DNA of 64,000 nucleotides from NCBI RefSeq assembly GCF_042662125.1, contig NZ_JBHSXL010000006.1:62001-126000 (forward strand), read 5' to 3'. Under the pieces are notes generated by a model that made no database searches, was not told the DNA's origin, and saw only the letters and a list, made by a program, of their open reading frames with translations. Position numbers and translations under genes: made by a program. Positions 23,563 to 32,019 of this stretch are shown piece after piece (position 1 is the stretch's first letter; each line of letters opens with the position of its first letter). Origin of the DNA: Halopenitus salinus (lineage in GTDB: Archaea > Halobacteriota > Halobacteria > Halobacteriales > Haloferacaceae).

Positions 23563-24597
23563 ATGAGCTCGGATCTCGACGTCGACCTCCGGTCCGACAC
23601 GGTGACGACGCCCTCGACGGCGATGCGCGAGGCGGCCGCGGTCGCCGACGTCGGCGACGACGTCTACCGCGACGACCCGACGGTGAACGAACTCGAGTCC
23701 CGCGCGGCGGAGATGGTCGGCATGGAGGCCGCCCTCTACGTTCCCTCGGGCACGATGGGCAACCAGATCGCGGTCCACACGCACGCGGAACCCGGCGACG
23801 AGCTGCTGGTGGAGCGCGAGTCGCACATTTACCGGTGGGAGCTCGGCGGCGCCGCGAGCCTCTCGGGCGTCCAGACGCGCCCGATCGACGCCGGCGATCG
23901 GGGCGTGCCGACGCCCGACCAGGTTCGCGAGGGGATCGTCGAACGCGACCTGCACCGTCCCGGCACGGGATTGTGCGCCCTCGAGAACACGCACAACTAC
24001 CGCGGCGGGGCCGCGATCGGGAAATCGGCGATCGACGCGGCCGCGACGGCCGCCCACGACCACGCCGTTCCGGTACACGTCGACGGAGCTCGGATATTCA
24101 ACGCGGCGGTTGCGCTGGACGTCGACGCGTCCGACCTGCTCGAGCGCGTCGACAGCGTGATGTTCTGTCTCTCGAAGGGACTCGGCGCGCCCGTCGGGTC
24201 GATGCTCGCGGGGCCGGCGGCGTTCATCGAGGAGGCGCGGCGGGTCCGCAAGCTGTTCGGCGGCGGGATGCGCCAGGCCGGGATGATCGCGGCCCCCGGC
24301 CTCTGCGCGCTCGAGAACGTCGACCGGCTCGCCGACGACCACGCCAACGCCGCCCGGCTTGCCGAGGGGCTCGAGGAGCTACCGGGCCTCTCGACGTCGG
24401 ATCCCGACACGAACATCGTCGTGGTCGACGTCGAGGGGGCCGGACGCACGGCCGCGGAGTTCGCGAGCGCCTGTGCGGACGCCGGCGTGGGATGCGTCGA
24501 GTTCGGCCGGCGGACGGTCCGGTTCACCACCCACCTCGACGTGGACCGCGGGGACGTCGAGACGGCGCTCGAACGGATCGAGGGGATCGTTGGATAA
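23563..24597 (+). CDS. Low-specificity L-threonine aldolase (PLP-dependent)
   Basis: A 344-residue fold-type I PLP enzyme that splits threonine or allo-threonine into glycine and acetaldehyde. Motifs: DLRSDTVTTP at the N-terminus, YVPSGTMGNQIA, VHVDGARIFNAA with the PLP-ring Asp, and the Schiff-base lysine Lys205 in FCLSKGLGAPVGS. Length and motif order match the beta-eliminating lyase family. An in-frame GTG at 23545 would add six residues; the ATG is preferred. Convergent with the Fe-S oxidoreductase gene, 6 bp apart. Confidence 0.94.
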   Translation: MSSDLDVDLRSDTVTTPSTAMREAAAVADVGDDVYRDDPTVNELESRAAEMVGMEAALYVPSGTMGNQIAVHTHAEPGDELLVERESHIYRWELGGAASLSGVQTRPIDAGDRGVPTPDQVREGIVERDLHRPGTGLCALENTHNYRGGAAIGKSAIDAAATAAHDHAVPVHVDGARIFNAAVALDVDASDLLERVDSVMFCLSKGLGAPVGSMLAGPAAFIEEARRVRKLFGGGMRQAGMIAAPGLCALENVDRLADDHANAARLAEGLEELPGLSTSDPDTNIVVVDVEGAGRTAAEFASACADAGVGCVEFGRRTVRFTTHLDVDRGDVETALERIEGIVG

Positions 24598-24603
24598 GGG
24601 CAG

Positions 24604-26853
24604 CTAGTCCGCGGCGGTCGCGCCCGCCGTCCCGTCCGCGTCATCGGCGGCGACGGGATCGAGCGTGTCCGAGACCTCGAGCGCCTCGAGGAGCAGCTCC
24701 GCGACGTCGACGATCTCCAGGTCGTCCTCGAAGCCCCCGGTCTTTCGCCCGTCCTCGAACATCGTCGTACACATCGGACAGGCGACGACGAACTTCTCGA
24801 CGGCGGCGCCCGCGTCCGTGTCCTCGGTCGCCTCCCGGAGGCGCTCCTCGCTCGGCTTCGTCTCCTCGTCGTGTTCCGTCCAGAGGCCGCCACCGCCGCC
24901 GCCACAGCAGAACGAGTCCGCACGCGAGCGCGGCATCTCGTGGAGGTCGGCGCCGGTCGCCCGGATCAGCTCTCGAGGCGCCTCGTACTCGTCGTTGTAC
25001 CGCCCGAGGTGACAGGGATCGTGGTAGGTCACGGTGTAGTCGAGTTCGTCGCCGGAGAGTCCGAGGCGATCGTCCGCAACGAGTTCCTCGACCACCTGCG
25101 TCCAGTGTTTCACGTCGATCTCGCCGTCGGCGTTCCACGGCTCCTCCCGGTCGAAGGGCATCATCGGATCGTCGGCGAACTCGGCGAAGTCGAGCTCGGG
25201 GTACTCGTTTTTCATCGTGTTGTACGAGTGGGGGTCCGTACAGACGATCGTCTCGAACTCGCAGTCAGCGAACGTCTCGACGTGGTGGCCCGCCAGCTCC
25301 AGGTAGAGGAACTCCTCGCCGAGCCGCCGGACGTCGTTGCCGTCGTACCGCTCGTCGTCGAAGAGGATGCCGAACTCGACGTCGGCGGCCTCGAACAGCC
25401 TGGCGAGCGCGCGAGCGACCTTCCGGTTGCGGTCGTCGTAGCTCGGATAGTCGCCGACGTACCAGAGGAACTCCACCTCGCGCTCGCGCGCGTCGGCGAC
25501 GTCGAACGGGAGGTCCTCGGTCCACTCGCCGCGGGCGTCCGCCGGCTCGCCGAAGGTGTTGCCAGTCCGCATCGCGTCCTCGAGGACACCCTGCAGGTTC
25601 GGGTCGACCGCCCCCTCGTCGACCAGCTGACGGTTGAGCCGGGTGAACGTCGAGAGGTGGTCGATCTCGACGGGACAGGCGTCCATGCAGGCCAGACAGG
25701 CCATACACGACTCCATCGACTCGGCGTCGATCACGCCGCCCTCCTCGGCGACGATCGGGACCGTCCCGTCGTCGCCGTCGCCGTCCGCGGACGCCGGGGC
25801 GTCGCCGTTCGCTCCCGGGACGGCGTTCGCGGGGCGGCCGATCACGGGATCGTCCTCGCGGGACTCGCGGTACGCCTTCAGATCGAGGATGACGTCGCGG
25901 GGGTCGAGGTTTCGCCCGGAGGCCTTCGCGGGACACGCCGAGGAGCACCGCCCGCACTTGGTGCAGGCGTCCTGGTCGAGCAGCTCCTTCCAGGTGAAGT
26001 CCTCGAGGGACTCGGCGTTCGTGTGATCGAGGTCCGCCGGGACGTTCGGCAGGCGCGCGCCGGCGTCCTCGTCCCTGACCACGACGTTCGCGAACGACGA
26101 GAGCATGTGGAACGGCTTGGCGTAGGGGATCCACGCGACGAACGCGAGCGCGAGCAGGGCGTGGTGCCACCAGACGAGGGGATAGATCGCGGCCGCCCCG
26201 GCGGGCGTGAGCCCGAGTTCCAGAAGGCCGGTCGCCATCGCCATCCCCACGAAACTGACCGACTCGCCGGCGCGGGCGGGCTGGCCGACGATGGCGACGG
26301 CCTCCGCGATGAACCCCCCGACGCCGAGCAGAAGGAGGCTCCAGACGAACGCGTCGTCCTCGAGCGAGGTGTGTTTCCCCCACAGCCGGTCGGATCGCGT
26401 CGCGTAGCGCCGCCAGAGGGCCATCGAGATCCCGACGACGAACAGCAGGCCGAAGGCGTCGACGGCGAACTGGTAGACGAGGTAGAAGCCGCCGACCCAA
26501 AAGGAGTCGCCCGTGATGGGCCCGTAGACGTCCATGTCGACGAAGAGGATCGTCGTCGCCATGAGGAGGACGAGAAAGCCCCACATGACGAAGGTGTGCA
26601 TGAGTCCGGCGTAGAGGTCGCAGTCGAACTGCCCCTCGTTGCTCGCCACGATCCGGGTCGCGGCCAGGGTTCGCTCGGGGAGCGAGGAGAGCCGGTCGAT
26701 CGGATCGGATCGGCCCGCGGCGTACCGCGCGAACCGCGCGTAGACGCCGTAGAGGAGGACAGCGATCGCGGCGGCGGCGAGGACGTAGAAGACCGCCTTG
26801 CCGGTCGGGGAGATCGTCCAGAACGTCTCCCGGGTGGCCTGCAGTGGCAGCAT
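24604..26853 (-). CDS. Membrane-bound Fe-S oxidoreductase (HdrD-like, two CCG domains)
   Basis: A 749-residue fusion. Residues about 15-260 hold six hydrophobic segments resembling the heme-b membrane subunit of nitrate reductase (NarI-like). Two 4Fe-4S motifs follow, CTKCGRCSSACPAK (near 302) and CMACLACMDACPVE (near 390). The C-terminal half has the two cysteine-rich modules typical of HdrD/GlpC/LutA: a first, degenerate one, and HDPCHLGRY ... SFCCGGGGGG, plus ACPMCTTMF. It should move electrons between quinone and a soluble donor; the partner is not in the neighbourhood. An Asp/Gly-rich linker between the clusters is typical of halophiles. Confidence 0.9.
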   Translation of the reverse strand: MLPLQATRETFWTISPTGKAVFYVLAAAAIAVLLYGVYARFARYAAGRSDPIDRLSSLPERTLAATRIVASNEGQFDCDLYAGLMHTFVMWGFLVLLMATTILFVDMDVYGPITGDSFWVGGFYLVYQFAVDAFGLLFVVGISMALWRRYATRSDRLWGKHTSLEDDAFVWSLLLLGVGGFIAEAVAIVGQPARAGESVSFVGMAMATGLLELGLTPAGAAAIYPLVWWHHALLALAFVAWIPYAKPFHMLSSFANVVVRDEDAGARLPNVPADLDHTNAESLEDFTWKELLDQDACTKCGRCSSACPAKASGRNLDPRDVILDLKAYRESREDDPVIGRPANAVPGANGDAPASADGDGDDGTVPIVAEEGGVIDAESMESCMACLACMDACPVEIDHLSTFTRLNRQLVDEGAVDPNLQGVLEDAMRTGNTFGEPADARGEWTEDLPFDVADAREREVEFLWYVGDYPSYDDRNRKVARALARLFEAADVEFGILFDDERYDGNDVRRLGEEFLYLELAGHHVETFADCEFETIVCTDPHSYNTMKNEYPELDFAEFADDPMMPFDREEPWNADGEIDVKHWTQVVEELVADDRLGLSGDELDYTVTYHDPCHLGRYNDEYEAPRELIRATGADLHEMPRSRADSFCCGGGGGGLWTEHDEETKPSEERLREATEDTDAGAAVEKFVVACPMCTTMFEDGRKTGGFEDDLEIVDVAELLLEALEVSDTLDPVAADDADGTAGATAAD

Positions 26854-26939
26854 GGATGAAGGTCCGCGGTTCGTCGGTTAAATCTTGCCACCGCAGAGAG
26901 ATCGATCGTCCCGTCGACGTCGTCCACGAGGGAGCACGC

Positions 26940-27656
26940 TCAAACCCACGGGAGAAGGGCCGATAGAACGAGTCCCGCCGCCAGAAGCGTCGCCAGCGCG
27001 TCGAGACGACCGAACTTGGCGGGCGGGAGCGTCGGGTTCCAGGCGAGACACCGGGCGTTCAACGCGAGCGCGAGCCGGTCGGCGCGATCGAAGGCCCGGT
27101 TCAGTCCGGCGACGGCCACGATCCGCATCCGCTCGGGGAGGGAGCGGGCGTCGCCACACCGCGAGTGGAGGGCGTTCCGGGCGCTCGCGAGCTCACGGCG
27201 AAGAAGCGGGAGGAACCGGAAGACGAGCGAGATCCCGATCCCGAGGGATCGCCCCGCACGTCCCGGGACAAGACGCTGGATCGCGGCCCGCGACTCGCGA
27301 ACTGGCGTCGACCGGACGTAGGCGCCGGCGACGAGCAGGACGATCGCCACCCGGTAGCTCGCGAGCCCGGTCGAGAGGGCGCGTTCGAGTCGAAACCACG
27401 GCGTGCCGAGGGTCGCCCCCGCGACGATCGGAGCGACGAGCAACACGGGCGCCGCCCATCGGAATCCCCACGCCATCTCGTGAACGGTACCGCCGGCGGC
27501 CCACACGCAGCCGACCGCGAGGATCGTGAGGACCGCGAGCCCACGCGGCGTCGTGTGGGCGTACGCCGCCGCGGCGAAGCCGACCTGCACGAGGAGTTTG
27601 ACGCGGGCGTCGAGCCGGTGGGCCGGCGACTCCCCCGGAACGTACGCGACGGTCAC
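26940..27656 (-). CDS. bioN: ECF transporter transmembrane subunit (EcfT/BioN-like)
   Basis: A 238-residue T component of an energy-coupling-factor importer. It has about five hydrophobic segments and the coupling helices with Ala-Arg-Gly type motifs: SRAAIQRLVPGRAGRSLGIG and AFDRADRLALALNARCLAW. The GTG start overlaps the ATPase stop (GTGA), so translation is coupled; the frame is open 126 nt further upstream inside the ATPase gene. It is the third gene of bioY-ATPase-EcfT. The symbol follows the operon assignment, not sequence alone. Confidence 0.88.
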   Translation of the reverse strand: MTVAYVPGESPAHRLDARVKLLVQVGFAAAAYAHTTPRGLAVLTILAVGCVWAAGGTVHEMAWGFRWAAPVLLVAPIVAGATLGTPWFRLERALSTGLASYRVAIVLLVAGAYVRSTPVRESRAAIQRLVPGRAGRSLGIGISLVFRFLPLLRRELASARNALHSRCGDARSLPERMRIVAVAGLNRAFDRADRLALALNARCLAWNPTLPPAKFGRLDALATLLAAGLVLSALLPWV

Positions 27657-28483
27657 GACGCCCCGTCCAAGTCCGGGCCCGGGTCCGGCGCCGATGGCTC
27701 CGGTGTCGACGTATCTGCGATCGAGCCACCACTCGCGTCTTCGTCCCGGTCCCCGTTCCCGACCCCGGCCGACCTCGGCCAACCCGAGGGCACCCGCACG
27801 TCGAACCGCGAGAGCGCCTCCGCCGCCCCCTCGGGCGGATCGTCCGCGACGAGTCGACCGTCGGAGAGGACGAGGACGCGATCGACGAGCGGTTCGAGGT
27901 CGCGAAGGTCGTGGGTGACGATCACGAGGCTCGTCCCGTTCCGCCGGAGTTCCGCGAGGCGGGAGCGCACGGATCGGCGGGAGGGCTCGTCGAGCCCCGA
28001 GAACGGCTCGTCGAGGACGAGGTGGGACGGCTCCATCGCGAGCGCGCCGGCGATCGCGACCCGCGCGCGCTCGCCGCCCGAGAGCGCGTCGACGCGGTCC
28101 TCGCGTCGACCGTCGAGTCCGACGGCCGAGAGCGCACGATCGACGCGCCGGTCGATCTCCGCGCGATCACGTCCGAGGTTCTCGGGGCCGAACGCGACGT
28201 CGGCGCCGATCGTGGCGGCGACGATCTGGTCGCGCGGGTGTTGAAACACCATCCCGACGGCGCGGCGGGCCGCGGCGAGATCGGCTTGAACCGCCGTTCC
28301 GTCGACGCGAACCTCCCCGGAATCGGGCGAGACGAGCCCGTTGAACGTTCGGACGAGGCTGGTCTTTCCCGAGCCGTTCGCGCCGGCGATCACGACGGAC
28401 TCGCCGTCGGCGATGTCGAGGGAGACGTCGTCGACGGCGGGGACGCCGTCGTAGTCGACCCGGACGGAATCGACCTCGATCAC
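27653..28483 (-). CDS. bioM: ECF transporter ATP-binding subunit (BioM-like)
   Basis: A 276-residue ABC ATPase. Walker A is GANGSGKTS (about 34-42), the Q-loop FQHPRDQI, the signature LSGGERARVAIA, Walker B HLVLDEPFSGLDEP, and the switch His TH in IVTHDLRDL. The C-terminal 35 residues are a low-complexity acidic tail. It sits between bioY, 40 bp upstream, and the T component that it overlaps by 4 bp. A single ATPase implies a homodimer in this biotin importer. Confidence 0.92.
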   Translation of the reverse strand: MIEVDSVRVDYDGVPAVDDVSLDIADGESVVIAGANGSGKTSLVRTFNGLVSPDSGEVRVDGTAVQADLAAARRAVGMVFQHPRDQIVAATIGADVAFGPENLGRDRAEIDRRVDRALSAVGLDGRREDRVDALSGGERARVAIAGALAMEPSHLVLDEPFSGLDEPSRRSVRSRLAELRRNGTSLVIVTHDLRDLEPLVDRVLVLSDGRLVADDPPEGAAEALSRFDVRVPSGWPRSAGVGNGDRDEDASGGSIADTSTPEPSAPDPGPDLDGAS

Positions 28484-28523
28484 GGCGTCGGGTCCTCCTG
28501 GGCCGAAAAGGCCAGCTGCGTCC

Positions 28524-29105
28524 TCATCGCGCCGCGATCGCCTCCGATCGGACGACGCCGACGGCGGCGGCGATCTTCGCGGCCTCGGCCGGAATGAAGA
28601 ACAGCGCCCCCTGGAGGAACGCCTCGACCGGCCCGAGCCCGAGGACCAACATCAGGCCGACCACGCCGAACGCGTAGATCACGACCGTGCCGGCGACCAT
28701 GGCGCCGACCAGGGTGGAAAGGCCGACGGTATCGAGATCTCGGAGCTCGGAACCCCGGTGAACGAGAAGTCCGACGAGGCCGGCGGCGACGGGGTAGGAC
28801 AGGAGGTACCCGCCGGTCGCGCCGACGAGGTGTCCGAACCCGGCGCCGCCGCCCTGGAAGATCGGCGCGCCGACCGCGCCGGCGGCCAGGTAGATCACGA
28901 GCGCCGCGGGCCCCCAGACCGGACCGAGCAGGATGCCGGCGAGGAAGACGCCGAGCACCTGCAGGGTGACCGGGGCGGGCGAGAGCGGGAAGGGGAACGA
29001 TACGTAGGCGAACGCGCCGACCAGAGCCGCGATCAGCGCGCAGCGGGCGAGATTCCGCGTCGTCTCGTCGCCGACGAGGTCGACCGATTCGGTCCGTGTG
29101 GACAT
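28524..29105 (-). CDS. bioY: Biotin transporter substrate-binding subunit BioY
   Basis: A 193-residue S component with six hydrophobic segments. BioY marks: FPFPLSPAPVTLQVLGVFLAGILLGP near residues 40-65, and GGAGFGHLVGATGGYLLSYPVAAG near 105-128. It binds biotin with high affinity and passes it to the EcfA/EcfT module encoded directly downstream. It is the first gene of the operon and carries a BirA-type inverted repeat 14 bp before its ATG. Confidence 0.95.
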   Translation of the reverse strand: MSTRTESVDLVGDETTRNLARCALIAALVGAFAYVSFPFPLSPAPVTLQVLGVFLAGILLGPVWGPAALVIYLAAGAVGAPIFQGGGAGFGHLVGATGGYLLSYPVAAGLVGLLVHRGSELRDLDTVGLSTLVGAMVAGTVVIYAFGVVGLMLVLGLGPVEAFLQGALFFIPAEAAKIAAAVGVVRSEAIAAR

Positions 29106-29118
29106 GTCCGTGGCGTTC

Positions 29119-29150
29119 TCGTAAACCTACTTTAGAGTGTTGGTTTACGA
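29119..29150 (-). promoter_or_regulatory. Putative BirA operator over the bioY promoter
   Basis: The inverted repeat TCGTAAACC-N14-GGTTTACGA lies 14 to 45 bp before the bioY ATG. The known bacterial BirA box is TTGTAAACC-N14/15-GGTTTACAA, so the arms match in eight of nine positions each and the spacer length is right. The spacer contains the AT-rich part of the promoter, so a bound biotin-protein ligase with an HTH domain would block TBP/TFB. Confidence 0.75.
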
Positions 29151-29250
29151 CGTGATCGGGGATCGACGATCGTCGATCTGGACTGGTCGGGAGGTCGGCT
29201 CGCCTTCGTGGCGTCCATGGGATGTGGCCGCACGGCGACCGGCAAACGAC

Positions 29251-29260
29251 GTTTTTAACC
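29251..29260 (+). promoter_or_regulatory. TATA-like box for rpl15e
   Basis: GTTTTTAACC stands out in a GC-rich stretch about 145 bp before the L15e ATG, implying a leader of roughly 120 nt. The whole gap 29106-29401 otherwise contains only the divergent bioY control region. Confidence 0.5.
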
Positions 29261-29401
29261 GGGGGCGTACGGTAGTGGCGACAACTCGCTGGTCGGACGT
29301 CCAGCGGGCACCCGCCGCCCGGCCTCGCCGGGGACGGGACGAAATGTGGTTCCGCGGCGGTTCGCCGCCGGGACTGAATCGAAAACGTCCGTGGACACAC
29401 C

Positions 29402-29992
29402 ATGGCACGAAGCTTCTACTCGCACATCAAGGAGGCCTGGCGGTCCCCGGAGGAGGGGAAACTCGCCGAGCTACAGTGGCAGCGCAAACAGGAGTGGCGC
29501 GAACAGGGCGCCATCGAGCGCGTCGAGCGACCGACCCGCCTGGACAAGGCCCGCGAACTCGGCTACAAGGCCAAACAGGGGATCGTCGTCGCCCGCGTGA
29601 GCGTCCGCAAGGGCGGCTCTCGGAAGCAGCGGTTCACGGCCGGCCGCCGCTCGAAGCGACAGGGCGTCAACCGCCTCTCGCGGCGCAAGTCGATCCAGCG
29701 GATCGCGGAGGAGCGCGCCTCCCGCAAGTACCGCAACCTGCGCGTGCTCAACTCCTACTGGGTCGGCGAGGACGGGTCCCAGAAGTGGCACGAGGTGATC
29801 CTCGTGGATCCGGCCCATCCCGCCATCGAGAACGACGACGACCTGAACTGGATCTGCGCCGACGAGCACCGCGGGCGCGCCTTCCGCGGTCTCACCTCCG
29901 CCGGCAGCAAGGGCCGTGGTCAGAGAACCCGCGGCAAGGGTACCGAACACACCCGGCCGTCGATCGGCGGCGACCGGCGCCGCGGCAAGTAG
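29402..29992 (+). CDS. rpl15e: 50S ribosomal protein L15e
   Basis: A 196-residue basic protein of the archaeal/eukaryotic large subunit. It opens ARSFYSHIKEAW and continues with YKAKQGIVVARVSVRKGG, GVNRLSRRKSIQRIAEERA, RVLNSYWVGEDG and a C-terminal TSAGSKGRGQR segment, the standard order for L15e. The length is normal. A long leader is likely, and ubaA follows about 100 bp downstream with its own putative start. Confidence 0.98.
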   Translation: MARSFYSHIKEAWRSPEEGKLAELQWQRKQEWREQGAIERVERPTRLDKARELGYKAKQGIVVARVSVRKGGSRKQRFTAGRRSKRQGVNRLSRRKSIQRIAEERASRKYRNLRVLNSYWVGEDGSQKWHEVILVDPAHPAIENDDDLNWICADEHRGRAFRGLTSAGSKGRGQRTRGKGTEHTRPSIGGDRRRGK

Positions 29993-30095
29993 ACTTCGAA
30001 CGCGGTCAGCTTCGATCGATCGGTTCTCTTTGCGAACGCGGTTCTCCATCACGTAGCCCCCGCAGCCTTATGGCCGTCACCGGCGAAGACGACCC

Positions 30096-30908
30096 ATGAG
30101 CCTCTCGTTGGATTCCACGCAGCTGGATCGCTACTCCAGACACATCATCCTCGAGGAGGTCGGCCCCGAGGGGCAAAAACGGCTGCTCGAGGGCGAGGCC
30201 CTCGTGCTCGGGGCCGGCGGGCTCGGCGCGCCTGTCATCCAGTACCTCGCGGCGGCGGGCGTCGGGAAATTGACGATCGTCGACGACGACGTGGTGGAGC
30301 GGTCGAACCTCCAGCGGCAGATCGTCCACACGGACGCGGACGTCGGCGAGCCGAAGGCCGAATCCGCGAGGCGGTACGTGGAGGCGCTCAACCCCGACGT
30401 CGAGGTGACGACCCGCCGAACGCGTCTCGACGTCGACAACGCCCGCGATCTGTTTTCGGGCCACGACGTGATCGTCGACTGCACGGACAACTTCCGGACG
30501 CGGTACATCGTCAACGACGCCGCCAGACTCGAGTCGATCCCGGTTGCCCACGGCGCGATCTACAAGTTCGAGGGACAGGCGACGACGCTCGTGCCCGAGG
30601 GACCTTGCTACCGGTGTCTCTTCCCCGAGGCGCCCGAGCCGGGAACCGTCCCCGACTGCGCAACGACCGGAGTGCTCGGGGTGCTTCCGGGCACGCTCGG
30701 GTGCATCCAGGCGACGGAGGCGGCGAAGCTCCTGCTCGAGACGGGTGAACCACTCGTCGGCCGGATGTTGTTCTACGACGCGATGGACATGACCTTCGAG
30801 ACGGTCGAGTACGCGCGAAACCCCGAGTGTCCGGTCTGCGGGGAGGACCCGATCGAGACGATCGAGGGCATCGACTACTCGGGGGGCTGTGCGATCGAGG
30901 CCGACTAG
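30096..30908 (+). CDS. ubaA: SAMP-activating E1-like enzyme UbaA (MoeB/ThiF/HesA family)
   Basis: A 270-residue E1-like enzyme. It adenylates the C-terminal glycine of SAMPs for protein conjugation and for sulfur transfer to tRNA and molybdopterin. Visible: crossover segment DRYSRHIILEEVG, ATP-binding GAGGLGAPVIQYLAAAG (39-55), DDD at 63-65, catalytic Cys188 in PDCATTG, and the zinc cysteines Cys171/Cys174 and Cys245/Cys248. Cys188 is at the position described for the Haloferax volcanii protein. It would act on the SAMP2 part of the gene at 8511, if processed, and cooperate with NcsA at 42584. Confidence 0.95.
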   Translation: MSLSLDSTQLDRYSRHIILEEVGPEGQKRLLEGEALVLGAGGLGAPVIQYLAAAGVGKLTIVDDDVVERSNLQRQIVHTDADVGEPKAESARRYVEALNPDVEVTTRRTRLDVDNARDLFSGHDVIVDCTDNFRTRYIVNDAARLESIPVAHGAIYKFEGQATTLVPEGPCYRCLFPEAPEPGTVPDCATTGVLGVLPGTLGCIQATEAAKLLLETGEPLVGRMLFYDAMDMTFETVEYARNPECPVCGEDPIETIEGIDYSGGCAIEAD

Positions 30909-31062
30909 CGGTCCGAGACGCACGAGCAGCCCGCGGTCGTCTCGCTCGCGATGGCCCGCGGTCGTCTCGCCCGCAACGATCCGTGGTCGTCTCGCTCGCG
31001 ATGGCCCGCGGTTCCGGACGCGAATCGAACCGATTTAGAGGGCTCCCGACGAGGCTACGGTA

Positions 31063-32019
31063 ATGCTCACGCTCGGAACGGCGAGCGCGCCCCCGGGACG
31101 GATGGACACGGGGCGACTCGAGGTCGGCGAGGCGCGGGACGGATCGCCCGTCCGGTTGCCCGTCGCCGTCATCAACGGCGCGGCGGACGGGAAGACGCTC
31201 TACGTGCAGGCGGTGAGCGACGGCGACGAGCTCAACGGCCTCGGCGTCGTGAACCGGGTGGTTCCGCGGATCGATCCGAGCGAACTCTCGGGGGCGGTCC
31301 TCGTCGTGGGGATCGTCAACCACTACGCCTTCCAGATCGCCGAACACCGAAACCCGATCGACGACACGAAGATGAATCGGGCGTACCCCGGCGACGCCGA
31401 GGGGACCGCAACCGAACGCATCGCCCACGCGACCTACGAGGCCGCCACCCGGGCGGACCTGATCCTCGACCTCCATCAGGGCTCGACGAGCCGGATGATC
31501 GACGAGGTCCGGGTGCGCTGTGGGCCGCGCCACCGGATCCACGGGGACTGTCTGCGTCTCGCGAAGGTCTTCGGGTGCGGCTACGTCCTCGACCAGAAGG
31601 GGCCGGACGGCCAGCTCGCTCGGGTCGCGCCCAACGACGGGATCCCGACGATCGACCCGGAGCTCGGCGGCTGTATCGGGTGGGACGAGGAGTCGATCCG
31701 CAAGGGCGTCGAGGGCGTCTTCAACGTCCTCGGCCACTACGGCTTCCTCGATCGGGAGCCCGAGATCAACGAACAGACGCGTGCGCGCGGCTTCGAACAG
31801 TACGGCTCGCCGGCCGGCGGGCTCGTCCGGTTCAAACAGGAGCTCGGCGGACGCGTCGACGCCGGCGACCCGCTCTTCGAGGTGACGGACGTCTTCGGGA
31901 AACGCAAAGCGCGCGTGACGGCCGACAGCGACGGGATATTCTGGCGGTCGCGGCGACTGCCGCAGGTCGCCGCCGGCGAGTACGTCTGTTCGATCGGAAC
32001 GAACGTGGACCAGTACTGA
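31063..32019 (+). CDS. Succinylglutamate desuccinylase/aspartoacylase-family protein
   Basis: A 318-residue zinc-carboxypeptidase-like protein. The AstE/AspA zinc motif H-G-x-E appears as DGDE (Asp53, Glu56), with the first His replaced by Asp; the later zinc His is His138 in DLHQGS, and the substrate-binding NPIDDTKMNRAYPG segment is well conserved. The C-terminal domain (RFKQELGGRVDAGDPLFEV...) is a beta-rich lipoyl-like fold. Substrate unknown. Its TGA overlaps the ATG of the PLP enzyme gene (TGATG), so the two are translationally coupled. Confidence 0.85.
   Translation: MLTLGTASAPPGRMDTGRLEVGEARDGSPVRLPVAVINGAADGKTLYVQAVSDGDELNGLGVVNRVVPRIDPSELSGAVLVVGIVNHYAFQIAEHRNPIDDTKMNRAYPGDAEGTATERIAHATYEAATRADLILDLHQGSTSRMIDEVRVRCGPRHRIHGDCLRLAKVFGCGYVLDQKGPDGQLARVAPNDGIPTIDPELGGCIGWDEESIRKGVEGVFNVLGHYGFLDREPEINEQTRARGFEQYGSPAGGLVRFKQELGGRVDAGDPLFEVTDVFGKRKARVTADSDGIFWRSRRLPQVAAGEYVCSIGTNVDQY

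Noticed and set aside
23835..25637. A 600-residue Arg-rich plus-strand frame
   Set aside because: It overlaps the threonine aldolase in another frame and the Fe-S oxidoreductase in antisense, with no conserved motif.
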